From contig NZ_CP015249.1 of NCBI RefSeq assembly GCF_001632775.1, positions 2,832,686-2,896,685 on the forward strand: a stretch of 64,000 bases of DNA, in the 5' to 3' direction. A model generated the notes under the pieces. The model was not told where the DNA came from. It made no database searches and saw nothing but the letters and a program-made list of their open reading frames with translations. Position numbers and translations under genes: made by a program. The stretch is from Dokdonella koreensis DS-123 (GTDB lineage: Bacteria; Pseudomonadota; Gammaproteobacteria; Xanthomonadales; Rhodanobacteraceae). Shown piece by piece: positions 8,454 through 18,810 of the stretch; positions within the stretch are counted from its first letter, which is position 1; each line of letters starts with the position of its first letter.

Positions 8454-8960
8454 CTACAGGCCGTTCCAGTAGTCGATCCCGCCCTGCGGGCGGAACAGCG
8501 TGCGCGGCTGGCCGTCATAGGCCAGTACCGCCAGCAGGTTGCGCAAGGGGTCGTAGTAGAGGCGATCCCCATTCGCGCGGACCTTGGTCAGGAAACGCCT
8601 CGCCCCACCCTGCGCCAGGGCGTGCAGGGTGCGCACGTAGTGCAGCGCATTGGGGATTTCCGGCAGGTCCGGCGCGTGCTTGCGCCAGTGATGCAGCGCG
8701 TTGTCGGCGGCCGGCAGATCCGGCCGCGGCTTCCAGAGCGGAAGCTGGCGCGGGTCGGGAAGGGATGTCGCGGGGTTACGTGCTGTCCTGGCGGGTGGCC
8801 TTCGGGCTCCAGGGGCTCCGGCCTGCGATGCGCCGGCGTCCACCACCCGTTCCTCACGGCCCATACACCGCTGCCGGCCTCTGGCCGTCCGCCGCTGCGC
8901 GGCGATGCTGTCTTTCGTACGCCGTACCTTGCGCGGCCGGCCAGTGCTGTCCTCGTTCAT
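8454..8960 (-). CDS. Free-standing protein resembling a polymorphic (CdiA-CT/RHS-type) toxin tip
   Basis: 168 residues; the start ATG 8960 is fixed by an excellent Shine-Dalgarno (AAGGAG, 6 nt before). The first 75 residues are Arg/Lys/Ala-rich and look disordered. The C-terminal 85 residues carry a pattern I associate with toxin tips of CdiA, WapA and RHS proteins: KHAPDLPEIPNALHYV, then LTKVRANGDRLYYDP, then a Gly-x-Pro-Arg-Thr-x-Phe-x-Pro element and a final GGIDYWNGL. In those large proteins the domain is delivered into rival cells; here it has no delivery module, secretion signal or recognisable immunity gene. It could be an orphan toxin, a cassette remnant or a domesticated nuclease. 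The family match is from memory and moderate. Confidence 0.55.
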   Translation of the reverse strand: MNEDSTGRPRKVRRTKDSIAAQRRTARGRQRCMGREERVVDAGASQAGAPGARRPPARTARNPATSLPDPRQLPLWKPRPDLPAADNALHHWRKHAPDLPEIPNALHYVRTLHALAQGGARRFLTKVRANGDRLYYDPLRNLLAVLAYDGQPRTLFRPQGGIDYWNGL

Positions 8961-9416
8961 GTCGATCTCCTTACCTCGCGTCATCCAATGAATCCGCCAG
9001 GATCACGGCTGCCCGCATCCGGCGGAGCGACAGCAGGCCGGCGCATGATGCGCCGGGATGCCGGGAGGTTAGAAACCGCGTAAAGACGGTGGGCGTATTT
9101 CCCTTCGCAGGGTGTTGTATTGGCCGCCCTCCCGGCACAAAAACGCACCGAGCTGCCCTGAAAAAATCTAGGGCACAAAAAACCCACCGGATTGTCGGAG
9201 GTGGGAGCCGCTTTACGAGGAGTTTCTACACTCCGAGAGGGATGTTGCACTTATGCCCGCGACAAGTCAATAAGTTATTCCCCATCAAATTAGATTTGAA
9301 CTAAATTAATGCCCGCGGAAGACATAATTAACAGCATCACCTTGATATATACATTCGATCCGAAACTATTCAAAGTTTGACTCATACTCGTAGCGAGTAA
9401 CGACACGCATCTTCTG
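8961..9416. other. Non-coding stretch beyond the distal end of the CRISPR array
   Basis: No convincing gene on either strand. The first part serves as the 5' region of the toxin-like gene. About 9265-9410 is unusually AT-rich for this genome and ends at the oldest, most degenerate CRISPR repeat. It may be acquired DNA or a promoter, but nothing specific can be assigned. Confidence 0.5.
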
Positions 9417-13143
<3,727 letters not shown>

Positions 13144-13318
13144 GGCCTCAGCATAAACGTCGGCCACGGCTTGGAAAAAGCCCGAGCGGCCGCGAACGTA
13201 CCTCGAGTCGACTATATGACGAGGCGCACAGGCGGCCGAAGCGCCCGTTTTCCTTGTGGCTCAGTATCTTGGAGAAACGCGAACCAGCCAGGGATTTGCC
13301 TGCCGCTTGCGGTTCGCG
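13144..13318 (-). promoter_or_regulatory. CRISPR leader between cas2 and the array
   Basis: 175 bp lie between the cas2 stop and the newest repeat, the expected place for the leader with the array promoter and adaptation signals. Immediately after the cas2 stop is an inverted repeat, GGTTCGCG at 13311-13318 and CGCGAACC at 13278-13285, similar to elements I recall at the start of other I-C leaders. The last 33 bp before the array (13144-13176) look more like a spacer than an AT-rich leader, so part of the leader may be rearranged. No ORF is supported here. Confidence 0.7.
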
Positions 13319-13609
13319 TCAAAAGACCAGCGGACCCTTGAGATCCAGCGTCGGCTTGGCGCCAACGTGCTCGACACGGCCTTCCCACTTCGCGCCCAGC
13401 TGGTAGAAGCGAAGGCTGTCGACCGCTGGGTCGATCAGATCACACAGGCGCTGACGCAGCTGCACCCACTGTGCGGGGTCGACCTCGATCTCGAACACCG
13501 AGAACTGCACGCGCTGGCCCCAGTCACGGCAGGCCTTGGCGACGCGGCGCAGGCGCTTGTCGCCATCGGGGGAAACCGTACTCACGTCGTAGCTGACCAG
13601 GACCATCAT
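13319..13609 (-). CDS. cas2: CRISPR-associated endoribonuclease/adaptation protein Cas2
   Basis: 96 residues, typical of Cas2. The N-terminal strand MMVLVSYDVST carries the conserved Asp of the ferredoxin fold; later elements (RRVAKACRDWGQRVQFSVFE) match the subtype I-C family. Cas2 forms the scaffold of the Cas1-Cas2 integrase that inserts new spacers at the leader end. The start is the first of two adjacent ATGs (13609); the second is equally possible. It is the last gene of the cas operon, 14 bp after cas1, and directly precedes the leader. Confidence 0.96.
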   Translation of the reverse strand: MMVLVSYDVSTVSPDGDKRLRRVAKACRDWGQRVQFSVFEIEVDPAQWVQLRQRLCDLIDPAVDSLRFYQLGAKWEGRVEHVGAKPTLDLKGPLVF

Positions 13610-13623
13610 GTCGGAACGCCCCC

Positions 13624-14658
13624 TCACTTCCACAGATACGACGGGTAACCATCCAGATCGCCGCGTAGATGACGTGCCATCAGCTGCGCCTGCACGAACG
13701 GCAGCAAGCCGATGTCGACCTTCTCACCGAGAAACGCGTGATGAACCTGCTCGCGCTTGCGCTCCTGGTAGGCGACCAGCACCGTCTTGCGGGCGTCGTC
13801 CTTCAGCTGCACGGCGCCGTTGTCGAACAACGTGAAGTCCCTTTCGCCCAGTTGGCGCCGGTTGATCAATGACAGCGCCAGACGCTCGCCCAGCAACGGC
13901 CGGAATTCCTCCGCCAGATCGAGCGCCAGGCTCGGGCGACCCGGCCGGTCGCGATGCAGAAAGCCGACGGCCGGATCGAGGCCGACGGTCTCCAGCGCGG
14001 ATCGGCAATCGTGCGTGAGCAGCGTGTAGAGAAACGACAGCAGGGCATTGAAGGCGTCACGTGGCGGCCGACGGTTGCGGCCGCCGAACTGCAACAGCGG
14101 CGACTCGGCGCGCACCAGCTGTCCGAATACACCGAAGTACGCCTGCGCCGCTTCGCCTTCCAGCCCACGAAGGACATCCACTTCGGTCTCGACCAACAGC
14201 CGCTGTGGAATCCGCTTGAGGCGCTTGAGCGCGTGCTGGAATGCGCCGGTGTCCGTCATACGTTCGCCGTGATCGCGCCAGCCGCGCGCCAACACCGCAC
14301 GCTGATTGTGGATCTTGCCGATCAGCAAATGACGGACGATGACCGCGCAACGGGCTGGATCATCGGTGCGCCGATACTGCTCGCGGCGCAGCAACACGTT
14401 GCCTGACACCGGTCCCTCGACGCGTGCGAGAAAGCGTCCCTGCGGCGTCAGGTAGCAGACGCTGATGCCCTGTTCCGAACAGTAGCCGAGCAGCCGCGGC
14501 GACACCGCCACGCGGCCGATGCACACCAGGCTTTCCAGCATGTGCACCGGCAGACGCGCCCGTTCCTGCCGCTCGACCTCCATGACGATGTTGGCGCCTT
14601 CCTTGCGCAGCCATGCGCCGTCGGTCATCGCGTAGAGCGTGTTGAGCTGGCGGCGCAC
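13624..14658 (-). CDS. cas1: CRISPR-associated integrase Cas1 (subtype I-C)
   Basis: 344 residues from a GTG start 2 bp beyond the cas4 stop, with GGAGG 8 nt upstream. The N-terminal beta domain begins VRRQLNTLYAMTDGAWLRKE. The helical catalytic domain shows the Glu in the segment following HALKRLKRIPQ (EGEAAQAYFGVF), the metal-binding His (VGFLHRDRPGRPSLALDLAEE) and a downstream acidic residue. Cas1 catalyses spacer integration with Cas2; in I-C, Cas4 trims prespacers and helps set PAM choice. All expected catalytic regions are present, so adaptation should be functional. The two recent-looking tandem spacer duplications may reflect recombination rather than Cas1 activity. Confidence 0.97.
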   Translation of the reverse strand: MRRQLNTLYAMTDGAWLRKEGANIVMEVERQERARLPVHMLESLVCIGRVAVSPRLLGYCSEQGISVCYLTPQGRFLARVEGPVSGNVLLRREQYRRTDDPARCAVIVRHLLIGKIHNQRAVLARGWRDHGERMTDTGAFQHALKRLKRIPQRLLVETEVDVLRGLEGEAAQAYFGVFGQLVRAESPLLQFGGRNRRPPRDAFNALLSFLYTLLTHDCRSALETVGLDPAVGFLHRDRPGRPSLALDLAEEFRPLLGERLALSLINRRQLGERDFTLFDNGAVQLKDDARKTVLVAYQERKREQVHHAFLGEKVDIGLLPFVQAQLMARHLRGDLDGYPSYLWK

Positions 14659-14660
14659 GA

Positions 14661-15290
14661 TCAGGCCTCCTCGTCCAGTTGAGTCCGTATCCAGTCCTCG
14701 ACCTTGCGACGCCCGAGCAGACGCGGCTGGCACAGATCGAGCAGCGAGCATCGATCGCAGCGCTTGGCGTCGTAGCGGGCCGTCGGGGTGGCGCCGGAGG
14801 CGAACATCGCGCGCGTGTCGGCGATCGTCTGCGTCGTGAGCGCTCGCAGCTGCGCGTCGAAGACCACGTCCTTTCGACGGCGCGTCTGACCGTAAAACAA
14901 GGCACCGGCGTCGACCGCATAGCCGAGCATCGCCTCCAGACACAAGGCCTGCGCACACAGCTGCACCTCGTCGGCGCGATGCGCCTTGGGCCGGCCGCGC
15001 TTGTACTCGACCGGGAACGCCCACTCCCGACCGGCGTCGGCATGAAACTCGACGACGTCGGCCTTGCCGGTGATGCCGAGCTCCAACGCGAGCAACGGCA
15101 TCGCGGTCACCGTGCGCACGCCGCGCCGCCGCTCCACCTGCGGCACATCGGAACGCTGATGCAGCAGACGGCCTTCGGCCGTCTGCCGGTTCTCCGCCCA
15201 CTGCTGCTCCAGGTGGATCAGCGCGCACTGGCGCGGGCAGTACAGATAGTGTTGCAGGGCGGAGAGCGGGATAAGGTCTTCGTCGTCCAT
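14661..15290 (-). CDS. cas4: CRISPR-associated exonuclease Cas4
   Basis: 209 residues. The RecB-like nuclease core is seen as a conserved Asp in ITGKADVVEF, then VEYKRGRP with the Glu-x-Lys pair, and a Gln helix (DEVQLCAQALCLEAML). Iron-sulphur cysteines lie at the N terminus (YLYCPRQCALIH) and C terminus (CDRCSLLDLCQP). Cas4 processes prespacer 3' ends and ensures PAM-correct spacers. The order cas7-cas4-cas1-cas2 is diagnostic for I-C. It starts at ATG 15290, 17 bp after cas7, and is almost contiguous with cas1. Confidence 0.96.
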   Translation of the reverse strand: MDDEDLIPLSALQHYLYCPRQCALIHLEQQWAENRQTAEGRLLHQRSDVPQVERRRGVRTVTAMPLLALELGITGKADVVEFHADAGREWAFPVEYKRGRPKAHRADEVQLCAQALCLEAMLGYAVDAGALFYGQTRRRKDVVFDAQLRALTTQTIADTRAMFASGATPTARYDAKRCDRCSLLDLCQPRLLGRRKVEDWIRTQLDEEA

Positions 15291-15307
15291 GACGTTAGAG
15301 TCGGTTG

Positions 15308-16159
15308 TCAGAAGCCGTCGACGATCTCGACCGACATGCCAGGCAGCGAGGCCTTGAGCGCTGCCTCATCGAAGCTGCCGTCCGCCTGCAAAAGAGCGCG
15401 CAGCGAATCGTGGACTTTCGCCGAGGACTGCTGGCCTGCCTTGGAGTTGTGCCTCCACCAGACGACCTTGAGGACGCGCATGCTGCCGTCGGGACGCGCT
15501 GAGGATGTGTCGTTCTCGAAGAGCTTTGGCAGAGTGCCTTTGATGACCTCAGCATCTTCGTCGCTGAATCCGGTCCGCTCCGCCAACTGCGGATTGATGC
15601 TGCCGTAGGTGGCGTAGATTCCCCGCTCGACTCGATGCTTCATGCCCATCGTGTCCGAGCCGCGTTTGCTGCCATCGCCCTCGCTGTTCACGCTTTTGGT
15701 GATCTGCGTGCTGGCGATACTTACAGGATCGAGACTGAAAGCGGCATGGATGCTGACAGGCCCGCGGATCGGAATAGACACGCCGCTTGCATCGCCGTCT
15801 TTGCCGAACGCGAACACTTGGCCAAATGCACGCACGTCGAACCACTTCTGGCATGCCGCCCTGGCGGTCTTGTCCTTGTCTGCGCCCTTCTTGAAGTGCT
15901 CCTTACCCAGTCCGTTCTCGGCTCGACTGCGCAAACTCGCTTCACCATCGACCTTGCGATCGTCGGATTGGACGAAGATGGGTTGTCCGGCCTCCTGCAA
16001 GCGATCCCGAATCTTCCGCTTGAGCGCAACGTCGCTGACTTCGCCGATATTGGCGTAGTCAGCACGCGGACGATTGCCATTGAGTGGGTCACCGTTTGGA
16101 TTGGCATTTCTGACGCTGAAAACGAGTGCGAAGTCGATCTTGCTCTGAAGTATGGTCAT
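15308..16159 (-). CDS. cas7: Cascade backbone protein Cas7 (Csd2, subtype I-C)
   Basis: 283 residues, the usual Csd2 length. The N terminus (FALVFSVRNANPNGDPLNGN) is the family hallmark, with the RRM-like fold and the NPNGDP loop. Seven or so copies coat the crRNA spacer in the I-C Cascade. Further Csd2 features are AFGQVFAFG and the segment RGPVSIHAAFSLDPVSI. The start ATG 16159 has AAGGAG 7 nt upstream, one of the best ribosome sites in the operon, fitting the high copy number of this subunit. Confidence 0.97.
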   Translation of the reverse strand: MTILQSKIDFALVFSVRNANPNGDPLNGNRPRADYANIGEVSDVALKRKIRDRLQEAGQPIFVQSDDRKVDGEASLRSRAENGLGKEHFKKGADKDKTARAACQKWFDVRAFGQVFAFGKDGDASGVSIPIRGPVSIHAAFSLDPVSIASTQITKSVNSEGDGSKRGSDTMGMKHRVERGIYATYGSINPQLAERTGFSDEDAEVIKGTLPKLFENDTSSARPDGSMRVLKVVWWRHNSKAGQQSSAKVHDSLRALLQADGSFDEAALKASLPGMSVEIVDGF

Positions 16160-16195
16160 GTCAATCTCCTTGATGAAAGCCGGTGTTCGGACAGG

Positions 16196-16606
16196 TCAAT
16201 CGATGGCCGGCTCTGCTGGAGGATCATCGCTGGCTGAGGTTTTCTTCTGACGCAGCGCAGCGCGCTGACAGTGATAGCCGAGCAGAAACTCTCCCGAAAG
16301 GGGAGCGTCGCTGACGAAATCTTCATGTCGAAACGCAACATGGACCTCATCAAGTTGCTTCTCACGCGCTGCCAGGAACTCTGGCCTTCGACTGCGAAGA
16401 CGCGTCTTGTAGGGCGGCAGAAATCTGGCCTCCAGTTGGTTCCAGGTTGAGAAGGGATTGGTGGAGAAGCGGTGCATCAGCCTTGCCGCACTGGTGTCGC
16501 GCTTCTCCTCGACCAGATCCAGTGCGTACGATTCCAGACTTTCCGCCAATGCAAGCAGCCGGCCGTACAGATAGTCACGAGTGGTCCGATCTGGTTCCAA
16601 TGCCAT
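16196..16606 (-). CDS. cas11c: Cas11c small subunit from an internal start inside cas8c
   Basis: In I-C systems the small subunit is known to be made by internal translation of cas8c. Here an in-frame ATG at 16606 (Met496 of Cas8c) is preceded by GAGG with 8-nt spacing. The product begins MALEPDRTTRDYLYGRLLAL, matching the known N-terminal pattern of Cas11c (Leu-Asp-Pro, then Gly-Arg-Leu). It would be 136 residues long, mostly helical, and end at the cas8c stop. Two copies are expected in the belly of Cascade, stabilising the R-loop. The start is inferred from sequence; the mechanism is established for the subtype. Confidence 0.75.
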   Translation of the reverse strand: MALEPDRTTRDYLYGRLLALAESLESYALDLVEEKRDTSAARLMHRFSTNPFSTWNQLEARFLPPYKTRLRSRRPEFLAAREKQLDEVHVAFRHEDFVSDAPLSGEFLLGYHCQRAALRQKKTSASDDPPAEPAID

Positions 16607-18091
16607 CGTGTAGTCCTCTTTGGTGTGAATTCCCTTGTGAAGTGCGCATGCGACACCAAGACACTTCTCCCAATCCCATTTATCGAGACCCGAGCGATTG
16701 ACGGCGCGCTTGAAAGCCGACTTCGCCAAGTCCGGCGGACACGGCATCTGGTCGACGATGCAGGAGAGCAACCGTTCGCGCGTGGCCGCTTCAAGCTTGG
16801 GGTCGAGTCGCCGACCATAGGCGGCCTGGGCGATATCACGCGGCAACGGTGCACCTACAAACTGCCTCTCCCTGCCATAGTTCTGCTGCCAAGCGAAGCG
16901 CTCATGCCATCGGTGCAGTCGATCCAGAAACTCGGAACCGCGCAGACGCCTATAGAATGTGATCGACATGCGCCCGGGAGTCGCAGAGTCCAACGCAATG
17001 ACGTGCACGTCCTGCGATGGCTTGAGCACATGCCGGTAACCTTCGATCGTCTGCTTGAGTTTGCGAGCGAAGACCTGGCCGGCACTCACATCCGTCACGA
17101 GTCCGGCATAGGAGAACTCGTCGTCTTCGTCACTGACGGGATTCGGAATCGGCGTGCCCACCACGGTCCAACTGACGATAGCCTGGTCCCCGCTGCGTGA
17201 ACCCTGACGCTCGATAAGCCAACGCAGTGCGTTGTGAGCCTTCTGAGTGGTTTCGTATCCCACACCTACGACCTGCTCTGCGTCCGTGAACCTGCCTCGA
17301 TACGTGAAGCCCGTGTCGTCGTTGGACGAGATCAGTTTGGCCTTGTCTCCCGCGTTGCGCAGCTTGGCCGGATGCTGGACCGCAAGGGTAGTATTCTCCC
17401 CCCGGACCATGCAGTAGCCGTGCAGGGTCTGGATCTTCCCGTAATAAGCGATCCAGGCGTCCATTAACGTGGCATCCTGCCAAGTGCCGGTCGCGAGGCC
17501 GTCACCTTCGACGCTCCAACGGATGAAAGCGTCTTCCGGAACCTGCCCAGGGGGGAGGGACTTGTAGATCGCCGGAGCTTGATCCTTACTGCTAGGCCAG
17601 GCTTTCACCAGCTTTCCATCCTCGTCGACCGGCAGCACGCCATGAGTGACCAGGTCGGACACCACATGTCCTTTGCGCACGTAGTGCAGGACGGCATCCA
17701 GCTTGGGATGACCATGTGATGATGCGGCCCATCCGGACAGGAGTTCAAGATAGACTCGGTGCGGCTCTCCGGGGTCAGCGCTGAAACCCGATGTCACATC
17801 CCCCCCATGCTTGACGAAATCGGCGGCGACGTACTGTAACTTGTCGCTCAATGGGTGGCTGGTGGGCTTACTACCGGCACGGCCTCCGGAAGCCTCGGTG
17901 CAGGGGATCAAGGTCGTGCCGTGCCCCTTGTTGAGCACTTCCGCACGCCTGAATCGTCCCGCGGCGTCCAGTACGATCTCGATGTGCGCTTGCTGTGTCG
18001 TGTGCGCAATCGGCATCAGGACGGCCGAATCCTCGCGCGGACGCCCATAGCAGGCTTGGTACGTTTCGTAGAGACTGCCGAGCCAGTTCAT
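16196..18091 (-). CDS. cas8c: Cascade large subunit Cas8c (Csd1)
   Basis: 631 residues, in the range of Csd1. It starts MNWLGSLYETYQACYGRP at ATG 18091, overlapping the cas5 stop by 4 bp. The central part has typical Csd1 segments such as CMVRGENTTLAVQHPAKLRN and a His/Trp-rich region near GWAASSHGHPKLDAVLHYV. Cas8c recognises the PAM and helps open target DNA. The C-terminal part also encodes the small subunit Cas11c from an internal start (see 16196-16606). A 36-bp gap separates it from cas7. Confidence 0.95.
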   Translation of the reverse strand: MNWLGSLYETYQACYGRPREDSAVLMPIAHTTQQAHIEIVLDAAGRFRRAEVLNKGHGTTLIPCTEASGGRAGSKPTSHPLSDKLQYVAADFVKHGGDVTSGFSADPGEPHRVYLELLSGWAASSHGHPKLDAVLHYVRKGHVVSDLVTHGVLPVDEDGKLVKAWPSSKDQAPAIYKSLPPGQVPEDAFIRWSVEGDGLATGTWQDATLMDAWIAYYGKIQTLHGYCMVRGENTTLAVQHPAKLRNAGDKAKLISSNDDTGFTYRGRFTDAEQVVGVGYETTQKAHNALRWLIERQGSRSGDQAIVSWTVVGTPIPNPVSDEDDEFSYAGLVTDVSAGQVFARKLKQTIEGYRHVLKPSQDVHVIALDSATPGRMSITFYRRLRGSEFLDRLHRWHERFAWQQNYGRERQFVGAPLPRDIAQAAYGRRLDPKLEAATRERLLSCIVDQMPCPPDLAKSAFKRAVNRSGLDKWDWEKCLGVACALHKGIHTKEDYTMALEPDRTTRDYLYGRLLALAESLESYALDLVEEKRDTSAARLMHRFSTNPFSTWNQLEARFLPPYKTRLRSRRPEFLAAREKQLDEVHVAFRHEDFVSDAPLSGEFLLGYHCQRAALRQKKTSASDDPPAEPAID

Positions 18092-18810
18092 TCCAAACTC
18101 TCCAACGCACCGAGTTCGCTCTCCACCGCGAGTTGATTGCGATCAAGATCGAACCGCTTGGGCGTCATCTCACGCACGTGCTTACGATCTGCGCAGTGCT
18201 GCGGCCTCGGGAATGCGATGCAGCCGTTGCGCATGACGGGCCTCCAGAATCGCGCCTGCAGTTCATTGGTCCCGGTTTCATCGGGATAGTCGAAGCCATG
18301 AAACATTAGGCCGAAGGCGAGCTCCCCATCCGTATCGAGCTGACCCTGCCCATCACCAAAAGCGCAAGGCGCGACATATCCCTGACAGTCACGAGTACCC
18401 AGGAAGATGTCTTGACGACCGCCGCGTTCCAGCATTCGCCGCGCGATGGCGTAATGCTTGCCGTCGATACGATCCTGGGCGAGCTCCGGACGATGAGTGT
18501 TCCATTCGAAGTGGGCACGCACCTGATACTCGACATCCGCAAGGAAGGTATAGATGGCCAGGCTATTGCCACCACTGAAATCCAGCGGCTTGACACCTCG
18601 GGCCTGGGTACGAATACGCTTCATCACACGCACTTCATCGATGAACCAGATCAGGGTCGGCTTCCAATAAATCGATTTGGCTATGCCCTTGAGGGCTTCG
18701 TAGGTTGGGACGTGATACGAACACTTCTCACCCCCAGCCTTGGTCAGCGGATCGGTGAACAGCGCATACCGCCCCCAGACTCTGAATTCGAGCAGGTTCT
18801 TCATGTCCAT
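18088..18810 (-). CDS. cas5c: crRNA-processing endoribonuclease Cas5 (Cas5d/Cas5c, subtype I-C)
   Basis: 240 residues. I-C lacks Cas6; Cas5 cuts the repeat itself. The likely catalytic Lys-His lie in DGKHYAIARRML, matching Lys116/His117 of the Bacillus halodurans protein, and aromatic residues near CSYHVPTYEALKGI match the Tyr46 region. It should cleave 11 nt upstream of the spacer and stay bound to the 5' handle ending GGATTGAAAC. The start at 18810 has GAGG 7 nt upstream and overlaps cas3 by 10 bp; a second ATG at 18804 would give a 4-bp overlap. Confidence 0.96.
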   Translation of the reverse strand: MDMKNLLEFRVWGRYALFTDPLTKAGGEKCSYHVPTYEALKGIAKSIYWKPTLIWFIDEVRVMKRIRTQARGVKPLDFSGGNSLAIYTFLADVEYQVRAHFEWNTHRPELAQDRIDGKHYAIARRMLERGGRQDIFLGTRDCQGYVAPCAFGDGQGQLDTDGELAFGLMFHGFDYPDETGTNELQARFWRPVMRNGCIAFPRPQHCADRKHVREMTPKRFDLDRNQLAVESELGALESLE

